Shown: positions 1-5,320 of the stretch, piece by piece | Position numbering within the stretch: position 1 is the first letter of the stretch | Layout of the letters: every line of letters begins with the position of its first letter | Source of the DNA: Bdellovibrionales bacterium | GTDB taxonomy: Bacteria > Bdellovibrionota > Bacteriovoracia > Bacteriovoracales > Bacteriovoracaceae | Assembly: GCA_030633015.1 (NCBI GenBank) | Contig: DAOVTR010000041.1 | Coordinates: 1 to 9,374 of the forward strand | Length of the DNA: 9,374 nucleotides | Direction: 5' to 3' | Program-made: the position numbers and the translations under genes | The notes under the pieces: model-generated | Database searches by the model: none | Told to the model about the DNA's origin: nothing | What the model saw: the letters and a program-made list of their open reading frames with translations, nothing else

Positions 1-120
1 ATTAATACACCTAAACGAGACAAAATGTTCTCTTTTTTGGTGGCAAAATGTCCTATAGTTGCAATACATATTGGTTGTGACGTAAATGATCTAGTATTAA
101 CAGTTCCAAGTGATGATTGA
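1..120 (+). CDS. C-terminal 39 residues of an unidentified protein (5' end outside window)
   Basis: Frame 1 is open from the first base of the window to a TGA at 118-120 and gives a 39-residue tail ending VNDLVLTVPSDD. I do not recognise the family. An internal ATG at 25-27 exists, so a short 31-residue ORF is also possible, but no Shine-Dalgarno sequence precedes it. The open frame up to the window edge, followed closely by a hairpin, fits the end of a longer gene better. It converges on the SWIB gene with an 87-bp gap that contains the shared hairpin. Confidence 0.5.
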   Translation: MNTPKRDKMFSFLVAKCPIVAIHIGCDVNDLVLTVPSDD

Positions 121-135
121 TTTTATAAGTATATG

Positions 136-177
136 AAAAATTTAAATAGGTGCCAAAAATATTTAGCACCTATTTAA
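136..177 (-). terminator. Rho-independent terminator hairpin between convergent genes, probably bidirectional
   Basis: Arms TTAAATAGGTGC (142-153) and GCACCTATTTAA (166-177) form a perfect 12-bp stem around a 12-nt loop. Read on the minus strand, one A and then a run of five T (136-140) follow the stem, so it is best placed to end SWIB transcription. On the plus strand the nearest T run (189-195) lies about 12 nt past the stem, so termination of the upstream plus-strand gene is less certain. Confidence 0.75.
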
Positions 178-207
178 TGTTTAAAGAGTTTTTTTAAGAC
201 AATAAAA

Positions 208-534
208 TTATTCGATATTTGCGCCAACAACTGCTGCCATTTGCATCATATCAATGGTGTCACCTTCATTCATTTTAGTAAGGTCTGTAAGTTTTCCAGA
301 TTTACTAGTTGAATTGGTATTTTTAAAGATTGAAAGAAGAGTAGAATCTGCAACGATAAATTTTCCTGCATTTTCTGGTTTGCCATTTTTTGTTTTAGTC
401 TGGAGCTCGTTAGATTTGATATACTCCCAAAGTTTTTTTGTTATCTCAGTTCTTGGAAGTTCACTCTCTCCAAGCATTGATGATAATTCTGATTTTAATT
501 TTACGGGTTTTTTTAGTCCCTTTGGTTCTGCCAT
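208..534 (-). CDS. Stand-alone SWIB/MDM2-domain protein
   Basis: A 108-residue protein made almost wholly of a SWIB domain, the fold found in eukaryotic SWI/SNF BAF60 subunits and MDM2. Residues 6-80 show the family's signature: a K/L-rich start (LKKPVKLKSELSSMLG), then ELPRTEITKKLWEYIKSNEL, then a short loop and a hydrophobic ADSTLLSIF segment. There is no signal peptide or membrane segment, so it should be cytoplasmic and perhaps DNA-associated. Bacterial SWIB proteins are known from Chlamydia, where one is fused to topoisomerase I, and from scattered environmental lineages; their role is poorly defined. The start is supported by AAGGA about 8 nt upstream. The gene lies downstream of the beta-helix gene on the same strand with a 115-bp gap, large enough for its own promoter. 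The family call is strong, the function is not known. Confidence 0.9.
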   Translation of the reverse strand: MAEPKGLKKPVKLKSELSSMLGESELPRTEITKKLWEYIKSNELQTKTKNGKPENAGKFIVADSTLLSIFKNTNSTSKSGKLTDLTKMNEGDTIDMMQMAAVVGANIE

Positions 535-630
535 TTTTAAATCCTTTTTGAAATTAATTATTTATGCAGGCCATATTAGCATAATCAGGTACGATATCTT
601 AAGAAGTATTTTTAATAGAGGTATTTATAC

Positions 631-648
631 TGTAATTACAGACGGTTA
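631..648 (+). repeat. 18-bp repeat copy A (TGTAATTACAG..GGTTA)
   Basis: TGTAATTACAGACGGTTA matches copy B at 2446-2463 in 16 of 18 positions and in the same orientation. Its core TGTAATTACA is a perfect 10-bp palindrome, extended here to CTGTAATTACAG (630-641). It lies just beyond the beta-helix stop codon and about 97 bp upstream of the SWIB start. It could be a regulatory operator or one of two direct repeats bracketing the beta-helix gene. Confidence 0.45.
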
Positions 649-660
649 TCTAGTGATAAC
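645..660. other. Short hairpin overlapping the stop codon of the beta-helix gene
   Basis: GTTATC (645-650) and GATAAC (655-660) form a 6-bp stem with a TAGT loop. On the minus strand it covers the last codons and the TAG stop of the beta-helix gene. No T run follows it on either strand, so it is not a convincing intrinsic terminator. It touches repeat copy A, so the two may be one element. Confidence 0.3.
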
Positions 661-2362
661 TGGAATCTAAAACACTATTTGATGCGCCTAAGCTTGGAAA
701 AAACTCACTAAATAAACTACCACTATTTAGCTTTAGATCGAATTGGTCTTGTGATGGGTCTATTAAGGAGAAACCAGGTGAGTTGCAGTATCCAGAATCT
801 CCGCTGGAGTTGATTCCATAGTTACATTTATCTGTCTCTTTAAAATTACCAATAACTAGATTTTCTGATGAGATATTTATTCCGATACTATCATTGTTAT
901 AAAAAAAGCAACTTTGTTGTACGCCACTTAGAAAATCTATGCCACCTTGAAATAGTGAATTTTTAATTTCAAATGATCCATTGCCGATTAAGGCGCAGTC
1001 ACCTTCACTCCATAAAGAAACATTTGAAATTATAATTGGCTCATTACTATAAATTTTTCCTAGAGTTCTTGTAAGTGATAGGCTGTTTCCTTGGGCCCGA
1101 CAATGATTAACCATGTAAGGCCATTTTCTGGAATGATCGCTGTTTTCCTGATCAAAAAAACCGCAATTTCCAATGATTGCTAAATTTTCTAAAGTATGGC
1201 CACCACCTTTAATTTTAATTGCGTTGCCAGCATTTCCTTCAAAATGACTATTTTTAACAGTAACTCTTCCAGTCTCCTCATAGTATAGAAGATCAAGAGC
1301 GTCTGAGACATTATAGAAAAAATTAAAATTATCAAATGTCCAATTTCCACCAGTCATATGTGTTCCAATTCCATCGCCATATCCGCCATGATCTTGAGAG
1401 ACGCATCCGACAGGAGTAGCGCTTGGATTAGGGTAGGGTTCAATACATCCCGACCATGAAATATATCCATTTTTAAAAACCATTTCTCCTGAATTTGAAG
1501 AGGTATTGGCCCCTATGTCACCATTCCACCCTGCTGAATAATTTCCTCTAATGTAAACATTTTCCATAGTCCAATCTGTTAGTCTGCCGGCATGAACACC
1601 AGTGGTTAGCCCATGGATTTTAACATTTTTAATTAGTACATTTTGTGAGTCGTGGGCATAAATTCCAGTTGAGGCGTCGTTATAAAGAAGACTGTCGCAT
1701 CTATAGGCAGCGTTTGGATGATAGCGTGAGCACTGTTCATGGTCTGTTAAATCAAGACATTGAATTTGAATATGAGAACTATTGGCCAAAGAAAAAATTC
1801 GGGCAGTCCTTCTTGCTCCCCAAAGCTCTGGCATTTGTGAGCAACCACTTTTATAAGATTCTCCAAGAATTCGAGTAGATTTTTCTCTGGTACCAGAAGG
1901 AATTGCTCCAGTCTGGCAATCGTAAGTCCAATTGGTTGACGAACATTTTGAAGTACCAGGAGAGTCAATTGCCCCATAACCAAACATATAACTATCATTA
2001 GAAATAATAAGAGTATCTCCACCAATAAATGGAGTAGTGTTGCTGCTATCAAGTGGAGGAATTGCAATCCATGGATGCTTCCAAGCACAGTTTTGATTTA
2101 AACCTGTTCCGCCATAAGGGGCATCACTTAACCCATTACACTGAGCAAGAGTTCCACCGTTGAGATTTATATAATAAATTGTTCCAACTTCAACTTCAAT
2201 TTCATTTTCTTCTTGAGTAACGTCCTGATCATTAGTATTTTCCTGACTGTCTGTTGATGAATTGTCGTTGTTAGAAATATCTATTTTAAAGTCAGATTTA
2301 GGCATGCACGAATAGAGTGCTATAACTATACCTGCAAATAATAATGTTTTTAAAAAAGTCAT
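650..2362 (-). CDS. Right-handed parallel beta-helix lipoprotein
   Basis: A 570-residue surface-directed protein. Residues 1-19 are a lipoprotein signal with lipobox ALYSC; the predicted lipid-bearing Cys is C19, followed by Met, which by the E. coli Lol rule favours the outer membrane. An acidic Asn/Asp/Glu-rich linker (about 26-55) leads to a head region with YYINLNGGT and GGDTLIISNDSYMFGYG, then repeated short strands and turns typical of a pectate-lyase-like beta-helix from about residue 190 onward. Conserved-looking blocks include DGIGT, SDALDLLY, EGNAGNAIKIKG and GNCGFF, which I recall from a widespread family of proteobacterial beta-helix proteins of unassigned function. There are many Cys residues, fitting a disulfide-bonded exported protein. 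No catalytic set of a named polysaccharide lyase is evident. The start has GGGTGAG just upstream and a TATAAT at 2399-2404. Confidence 0.85.
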   Translation of the reverse strand: MTFLKTLLFAGIVIALYSCMPKSDFKIDISNNDNSSTDSQENTNDQDVTQEENEIEVEVGTIYYINLNGGTLAQCNGLSDAPYGGTGLNQNCAWKHPWIAIPPLDSSNTTPFIGGDTLIISNDSYMFGYGAIDSPGTSKCSSTNWTYDCQTGAIPSGTREKSTRILGESYKSGCSQMPELWGARRTARIFSLANSSHIQIQCLDLTDHEQCSRYHPNAAYRCDSLLYNDASTGIYAHDSQNVLIKNVKIHGLTTGVHAGRLTDWTMENVYIRGNYSAGWNGDIGANTSSNSGEMVFKNGYISWSGCIEPYPNPSATPVGCVSQDHGGYGDGIGTHMTGGNWTFDNFNFFYNVSDALDLLYYEETGRVTVKNSHFEGNAGNAIKIKGGGHTLENLAIIGNCGFFDQENSDHSRKWPYMVNHCRAQGNSLSLTRTLGKIYSNEPIIISNVSLWSEGDCALIGNGSFEIKNSLFQGGIDFLSGVQQSCFFYNNDSIGINISSENLVIGNFKETDKCNYGINSSGDSGYCNSPGFSLIDPSQDQFDLKLNSGSLFSEFFPSLGASNSVLDSSYH

Positions 2363-2398
2363 GTCTCACCCATAAAAAATATCGGTATATCAACAATA

Positions 2399-2404
2399 AT
2401 TATA
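2399..2404 (-). promoter_or_regulatory. Candidate -10 box (TATAAT) for the beta-helix lipoprotein gene
   Basis: The minus strand reads TATAAT, a perfect sigma-70 -10 consensus, 37 bp upstream of the ATG at 2362. This would give a leader of about 30 nt that includes the GGGTGAG ribosome site. The -35 region about 17 bp upstream is poor (AAGACC-like), so the promoter may need an activator. Repeat copy B lies 42 bp further upstream and is a possible operator. Confidence 0.5.
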
Positions 2405-2445
2405 ACTTAATTTGGGTTTGGTCTTGAGAGTAATAAGCCAACGGT

Positions 2446-2463
2446 TGTAATTACAGTTGGTTA
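2446..2463 (+). repeat. 18-bp repeat copy B (TGTAATTACAG..GGTTA)
   Basis: TGTAATTACAGTTGGTTA differs from copy A (631-648) at two positions and from copy C (7345-7362) at three. It sits inside a weak inverted repeat, CCAAC (2438-2442) with GTTGG (2456-2460). It is 83 bp upstream of the beta-helix start, so the same gene has copy A at one end and copy B at the other, in direct orientation. Confidence 0.45.
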
Positions 2464-2525
2464 CGATGTCTCTAGAATAAAGTTTTAAAAAATAAAGCTA
2501 CACGCTTAGTTGGCAATAATGGCCC

Positions 2526-2555
2526 TTGACAGTAGAAGTAAATGTTAATTATTTT
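2526..2555 (+). promoter_or_regulatory. Candidate sigma-70 promoter in the 2363-2757 spacer
   Basis: A perfect TTGACA -35 (2526-2531) is followed after 18 bp by TATTTT (2550-2555), a 4/6 match to the -10 box. It points to the plus-strand lipoprotein gene at 2758 and would leave a leader of nearly 200 nt, long enough for a regulatory leader or a small RNA. No closer promoter is clearly better. The -10 is weak, so this is only a candidate. Confidence 0.35.
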
Positions 2556-2652
2556 TGTTGAAAAATTTCAAATATCTAGAACAAGCAACAGGGCCTTTGA
2601 AGCGATAATTATTGTGGGATCTGCACTAAATTTTACTATTTCAAGCGTTTAA
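2542..2652 (+). other. Possible 36-aa small ORF or gene remnant in the spacer
   Basis: An ATG-initiated frame encodes a 36-residue peptide that starts MLIIFVEKFQISRTSN and ends in a hydrophobic stretch (AIIIVGSALNFTI), so it could be a small membrane peptide. The amino-acid mix looks more protein-like than random AT-rich DNA. However, AGAAG ends only 3 nt before the ATG, and the ORF overlaps the -10 of the candidate TTGACA promoter, so both cannot be used together. The rest of the 2363-2757 spacer holds only the promoters and repeat listed separately. I would not call this a gene on present evidence. Confidence 0.2.
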
Positions 2653-2757
2653 TTAATTCAAACATTTTTAATTTTATCAAAATGTTCTTAAAGGCATGTG
2701 ATTTTATTGTAGTTAATTTCTGTACACATCGACTTCGAAATTATATATCAAAGAAAG

Positions 2758-3189
2758 ATGAAGAATTTAATTTTACAATTGAATAAAATTTGCATTTTGA
2801 TACTTCTAATCATCTCGCTATTTAGTTGTGCCACAAGTAATAATCTTCAAACCAGCAATGTTGCTCCCCCTAAAGCGGTACCTGCTAAAGCTTACTTGCC
2901 AACGTCTCAATCAGAATGTCTCGAAGGTAGAGTGAGGCAAGGCTACCTTCAACCTATAGTTAATAGTATTGAAACTTGTACCCCTTCAACTCAAACCTGC
3001 TTAAATGGTCAATGGACAGGACCAATGCTTTATATAACTTGTGATAACCCAACTGAACCTTGTGGTGGTACACCTCATGGGACAATGGAAAATGGATTTT
3101 CTGGCCCAACAGCTCCTTGTCTAAATTCTTCAAGAACTTGTATTGATGGGAATTGGGTTGGACCACAGTTATTTAATAGTTGTAATTGA
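2758..3189 (+). CDS. Small lipoprotein with two Cys-patterned surface modules
   Basis: A 143-residue predicted lipoprotein. The signal segment ends in lipobox SLFSC with lipid Cys C24, followed by Ala, which fits outer-membrane sorting. A Pro/Ala linker (35-48) precedes two tandem modules spaced C-x(18-19)-C-x6-C-x13-C: C54-C74-C81-C95 and C102-C121-C128-C142. Both carry the same core (TCLNGQWTGP, TCIDGNWVGP). This resembles the short four-Cys module with an nG.w.G core seen in many predatory and environmental proteobacterial surface proteins; the module's role is unknown, and paired disulfides are likely. The ATG has only a purine-rich AAAGAAAG directly before it, so initiation may be weak. 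It is followed by a 100-bp gap to the NYN gene without a clear terminator. Confidence 0.8.
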   Translation: MKNLILQLNKICILILLIISLFSCATSNNLQTSNVAPPKAVPAKAYLPTSQSECLEGRVRQGYLQPIVNSIETCTPSTQTCLNGQWTGPMLYITCDNPTEPCGGTPHGTMENGFSGPTAPCLNSSRTCIDGNWVGPQLFNSCN

Positions 3190-3276
3190 TTATTGATAAA
3201 GACTTTTTTTATACTCATTTTACTTATTGTTAATATGCAAAACACTTTCAAGTTCAAATGAGAAAAAATAAAGTTT

Positions 3277-3284
3277 GAGAGAGG
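3277..3284 (+). promoter_or_regulatory. Shine-Dalgarno that fixes the NYN gene start at TTG 3290
   Basis: GAGAGAGG ends 5 nt before the TTG at 3290-3292. A longer reading from TTG 3275 would place this purine block inside the coding sequence and has no ribosome site of its own. The shorter start also puts the first beta-strand (EKIAIFVDVQN) at the very N-terminus, as usual for NYN proteins. Confidence 0.7.
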
Positions 3285-3289
3285 TTAAT

Positions 3290-3778
3290 TTGGAAAAGAT
3301 TGCAATCTTTGTAGATGTTCAAAATATTTACTATACGGTGAAAGATGGCCTTGGTGGACAGTTTGATTATAATAGTTTTTGGGCAAGAGTTGCGTGTGAA
3401 AATTGTAATGTTGTCGCAGCTTATGCTTATGCCATTGATCGCAAAGATGAAAAGCAAATTCAATTTCAAAATATTCTTAGAGGTATAGGTTTTGAGGTAA
3501 AATTAAAACCATATATTTCTCGAAGTGATGGATCAACAAAAGGTGATTGGGATGTCGGAATTACAGTTGATATGCTGGATGTGGCAGGGGAAGTTGATCG
3601 TCTGATTTTACTTAGTGGCGATGGTGATTTTGATATATTAGTGGATAAGCTAATTTCAAAAAATAAGCGAGTAGATGTTTATGGGGTACCAGCTCTTAGT
3701 GCAGACTCTCTCATAAAATCAGCCTCTACTTTTTATCCAATTGATAAGTCATATTTAATGAAGAAGCAGTATACTTAA
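3290..3778 (+). CDS. NYN-domain (LabA/DUF88-like) putative ribonuclease
   Basis: A 162-residue cytoplasmic protein consisting of one NYN domain, a PIN-like nuclease fold. The acidic active-site elements are present: FVDVQN with D9 and N12, KGDWDVGITVDML with D86, D88 and D94, and SGDGDFD with D111 and D113. These Asp residues are expected to bind the metal used in RNA cleavage. There is no extra C-terminal domain such as the OST-HTH found in some LabA-like proteins. I chose the TTG at 3290 because GAGAGAGG is well placed before it; a TTG at 3275 would add five residues. Only 18 bp separate the stop from the YaiI-family gene, so the two are probably co-transcribed. The family is clear; the substrate is unknown. 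Confidence 0.87.
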   Translation: MEKIAIFVDVQNIYYTVKDGLGGQFDYNSFWARVACENCNVVAAYAYAIDRKDEKQIQFQNILRGIGFEVKLKPYISRSDGSTKGDWDVGITVDMLDVAGEVDRLILLSGDGDFDILVDKLISKNKRVDVYGVPALSADSLIKSASTFYPIDKSYLMKKQYT

Positions 3779-3796
3779 AAATAACAGGCAAATATA

Positions 3797-4276
3797 GTGA
3801 ATGAATTAGAAATACAAAAATTAACAATATGGATCGATGCAGATGCTTGTCCGAAGATTGTAAAAGAAGTCATATTTAGAGCGTCCAATAGATTGAAAAT
3901 TCCTGTAGTCTTAGTTGCAAATAAATATATGTCTGTGCCTCCAGGAGGACTTGTTCGCTCCATTCAGGTAGATCAAGGAGCTGACGTTGCTGATTTTTAT
4001 ATTGTAGAGCATGTTGAAAAAAATGACTTGGTTGTAACCGCTGATATTCCTCTTGCTGATTTAATTGTAAAAAAAGAAGCTACGGCAATTAACCCAAGGG
4101 GTGAGCTTTATACTGAAGAAAATATTAGTGAGCATCTTTCCGTGCGAGATTTTATGCATGATCTAAGAGCGAGTGGTGTTGATACGGGTGGATCACCACC
4201 CTTTGGGCCTAAAGACAAAGAGTTGTTTACCAATTCATTAAATAGAATTTTAACCAAAAAAGGATTTAATCGATGA
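3797..4276 (+). CDS. yaiI: YaiI/YqxD family protein (DUF188, UPF0178)
   Basis: A 159-residue protein covering the full usual length of the family. Hallmarks are IDADACPKIVKEVI (14-26, with D14 and D16), the basic/Gly segment KYMSVPPGG (43-51), VVTADIPLAD (79-88, with D83 and D88) and NPRGELYTEENI (99-110). The clustered Asp residues suggest a metal site; the family is generally placed near the PIN-like nuclease folds, but no activity is firmly assigned. The start is GTG at 3797, with AGG about 8 nt upstream; the ATG at 3801 is out of frame and stops after two codons. Its stop overlaps the next start in an ATGA arrangement (4273-4276), pointing to translational coupling. Confidence 0.88.
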   Translation: MNELEIQKLTIWIDADACPKIVKEVIFRASNRLKIPVVLVANKYMSVPPGGLVRSIQVDQGADVADFYIVEHVEKNDLVVTADIPLADLIVKKEATAINPRGELYTEENISEHLSVRDFMHDLRASGVDTGGSPPFGPKDKELFTNSLNRILTKKGFNR

Positions 4277-4596
4277 AAAAAAATATTTTTTTAATATTAA
4301 TATTCTTCTCATTTAATTTATTTGCCAATGTTCCTATAAATAATCAAAGTTTTTGGTGTACTACTGCTGACAATACAATTTTTCATCTGCAAACTGATAC
4401 TTATTTTAATTGTCTCTTGGTAAATTTGCATACTGCTGAAAAATATACGGGAAGCTATAAATTCGATGGTGAAGTACTCTCTTTTTATTTTCCAGCATTT
4501 AATTTTGAAGAGACGTCTACTACTATAGAACATGGTGAAGGTTATATCTTTAATTTTGAAACGGTTTCTTTAAAATGTTACGGAATAATGAATTAA
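4273..4596 (+). CDS. Small secreted protein of unknown function
   Basis: A 107-residue protein with a classic Sec signal peptide (MKKNIFLILIFFSFNLFA, likely cleavage before N19). The mature part of about 89 residues is rich in beta-forming and aromatic residues and has three Cys (WCTT, NCLL, KCYG), so one disulfide plus a free thiol is possible. I do not recognise a family. The ATG overlaps the TGA of the YaiI-family gene by 4 bp, so it is probably translated by coupling. Its last 47 bp overlap the 3' end of the convergent hydrolase gene, so both strands code there. No terminator is visible after the stop. Confidence 0.65.
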   Translation: MKKNIFLILIFFSFNLFANVPINNQSFWCTTADNTIFHLQTDTYFNCLLVNLHTAEKYTGSYKFDGEVLSFYFPAFNFEETSTTIEHGEGYIFNFETVSLKCYGIMN

Positions 4597-5308
4597 GTAA
4601 AGATAGATGCGTCCTTTTAGTTGACGGGGTATTGTCTTTTAAAAGAGTAATTTGTTCATTCGAAAGATTATGTTTATTTTTATGTGCCAGAAGATAAGTT
4701 TCAATATTCAAATTCAGATATAAATTTAAACTATTAATATATAATGGTGGAGAATATATTGGATATGGCCTAATTAATTTCTTTTTATGACAAATAATAT
4801 TATCTGATACGTAGCAAGTTTTAGTTTCGTGGTGATAGTAAGAGTAGTCAAGATAAGTGTGTCCTGGAGTTGATAATACTGTCCAATCATTAAAATTGGG
4901 AAGAGGTTGATTATCTTTGAAAGTAAAATCAGGATTAATTTTTCGTGAGAAAAAAATCCATTTTAGTTTTTTTCCGCTTTTATAAGCAACATAATGAGTT
5001 AAGCAGATATCAACTAAATGGTTTATTACACCAGCTAATCCATTATAGTGGGAGTTGAAATCAGCACCAGTAGCTATGGGTATTTTATATTTTTTTTGTA
5101 ATCTCTTAGCTCCTCCAATATGATCGGGGTGGAAATGAGTGATTGCAATAAGTTTAAGGTCACTTATATTTCTGTTTAATGTTTTTGTAATAAAATTAAC
5201 AATTATATTTTCGTCGCAGCTACATCCACTATCCAAAAGAAGTAATTTATCAGGGTACTCTATAAGATAAGTTGATTGAATGTATCCATTTATTGTATGA
5301 ATCTTAAT
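4550..5308 (-). CDS. Metallo-beta-lactamase-fold hydrolase, probable AUU start
   Basis: A cytoplasmic MBL-fold hydrolase of 252 residues if it begins at ATT 5308-5306. All metal ligands are present: THFHPDH (H58, H60, D62, H63), TPGHT (H150), SDN (D169) and LLAH (H209). This fits a two-metal hydrolase of the glyoxalase-II-like group; the substrate is unknown. The first in-frame TTG (5236) would start at LDSGCSC and remove the first beta-strands. Upstream of it the frame reads KIHTINGYIQSTYLIEYP and on into LLLLDSG, the N-terminus I recall for homologues that begin MKIH. The ATT stands exactly where that Met belongs, and AGGA (5319-5316) precedes it by 7 nt, overlapping the TAG stop of the GT39 gene. 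Alternatives are readthrough of that TAG, or a point change in ATG. It is the second gene of a two-gene unit. Confidence 0.82.
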   Translation of the reverse strand: MKIHTINGYIQSTYLIEYPDKLLLLDSGCSCDENIIVNFITKTLNRNISDLKLIAITHFHPDHIGGAKRLQKKYKIPIATGADFNSHYNGLAGVINHLVDICLTHYVAYKSGKKLKWIFFSRKINPDFTFKDNQPLPNFNDWTVLSTPGHTYLDYSYYHHETKTCYVSDNIICHKKKLIRPYPIYSPPLYINSLNLYLNLNIETYLLAHKNKHNLSNEQITLLKDNTPSTKRTHLSLLNSLFRNILKKPFQN

Positions 5309-5320
5309 TTTATGATCCTA
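5306..5320 (-). promoter_or_regulatory. Shine-Dalgarno overlapping a stop codon, before an AUU start
   Basis: The minus strand reads TAGGATCATAAAATT. TAG (5320-5318) ends the GT39 gene, AGGA (5319-5316) is a good ribosome site, and after 7 nt comes ATT (5308-5306), in frame with the hydrolase. There is no ATG, GTG or TTG in this frame between the TAG and codon 25 (TTG 5236). Termination of the first gene right over the ribosome site of the second favours coupled re-initiation. Confidence 0.55.

Noticed and set aside
645..660. Rho-independent terminator for the beta-helix gene
   Set aside because: The stem is only 6 bp and AT-rich, overlaps the stop codon and has no T run after it.
254..670. 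138-codon plus-strand ORF opposite the SWIB gene
   Set aside because: Most of it is the antisense of a clear SWIB domain with a good ribosome site; no signal, motif or ribosome site of its own.
1645..2088. ORFs of 77 codons (plus) and 113 codons (minus, other frame) inside the beta-helix gene
   Set aside because: Both lie wholly in a convincing 570-residue lipoprotein and show no family features.
2432..2516. Integron attC-like site (GCCAAC with GTTGGC arms near the repeat)
   Set aside because: The arms do not fit the RYYYAAC/GTTRRRY core sites and there is no integrase; kept only as a repeat.
4550..5236. 228-residue hydrolase from TTG 5236
   Set aside because: It would cut off the N-terminal beta-strands and the conserved KIHTINGYIQ segment, and it has no ribosome site.
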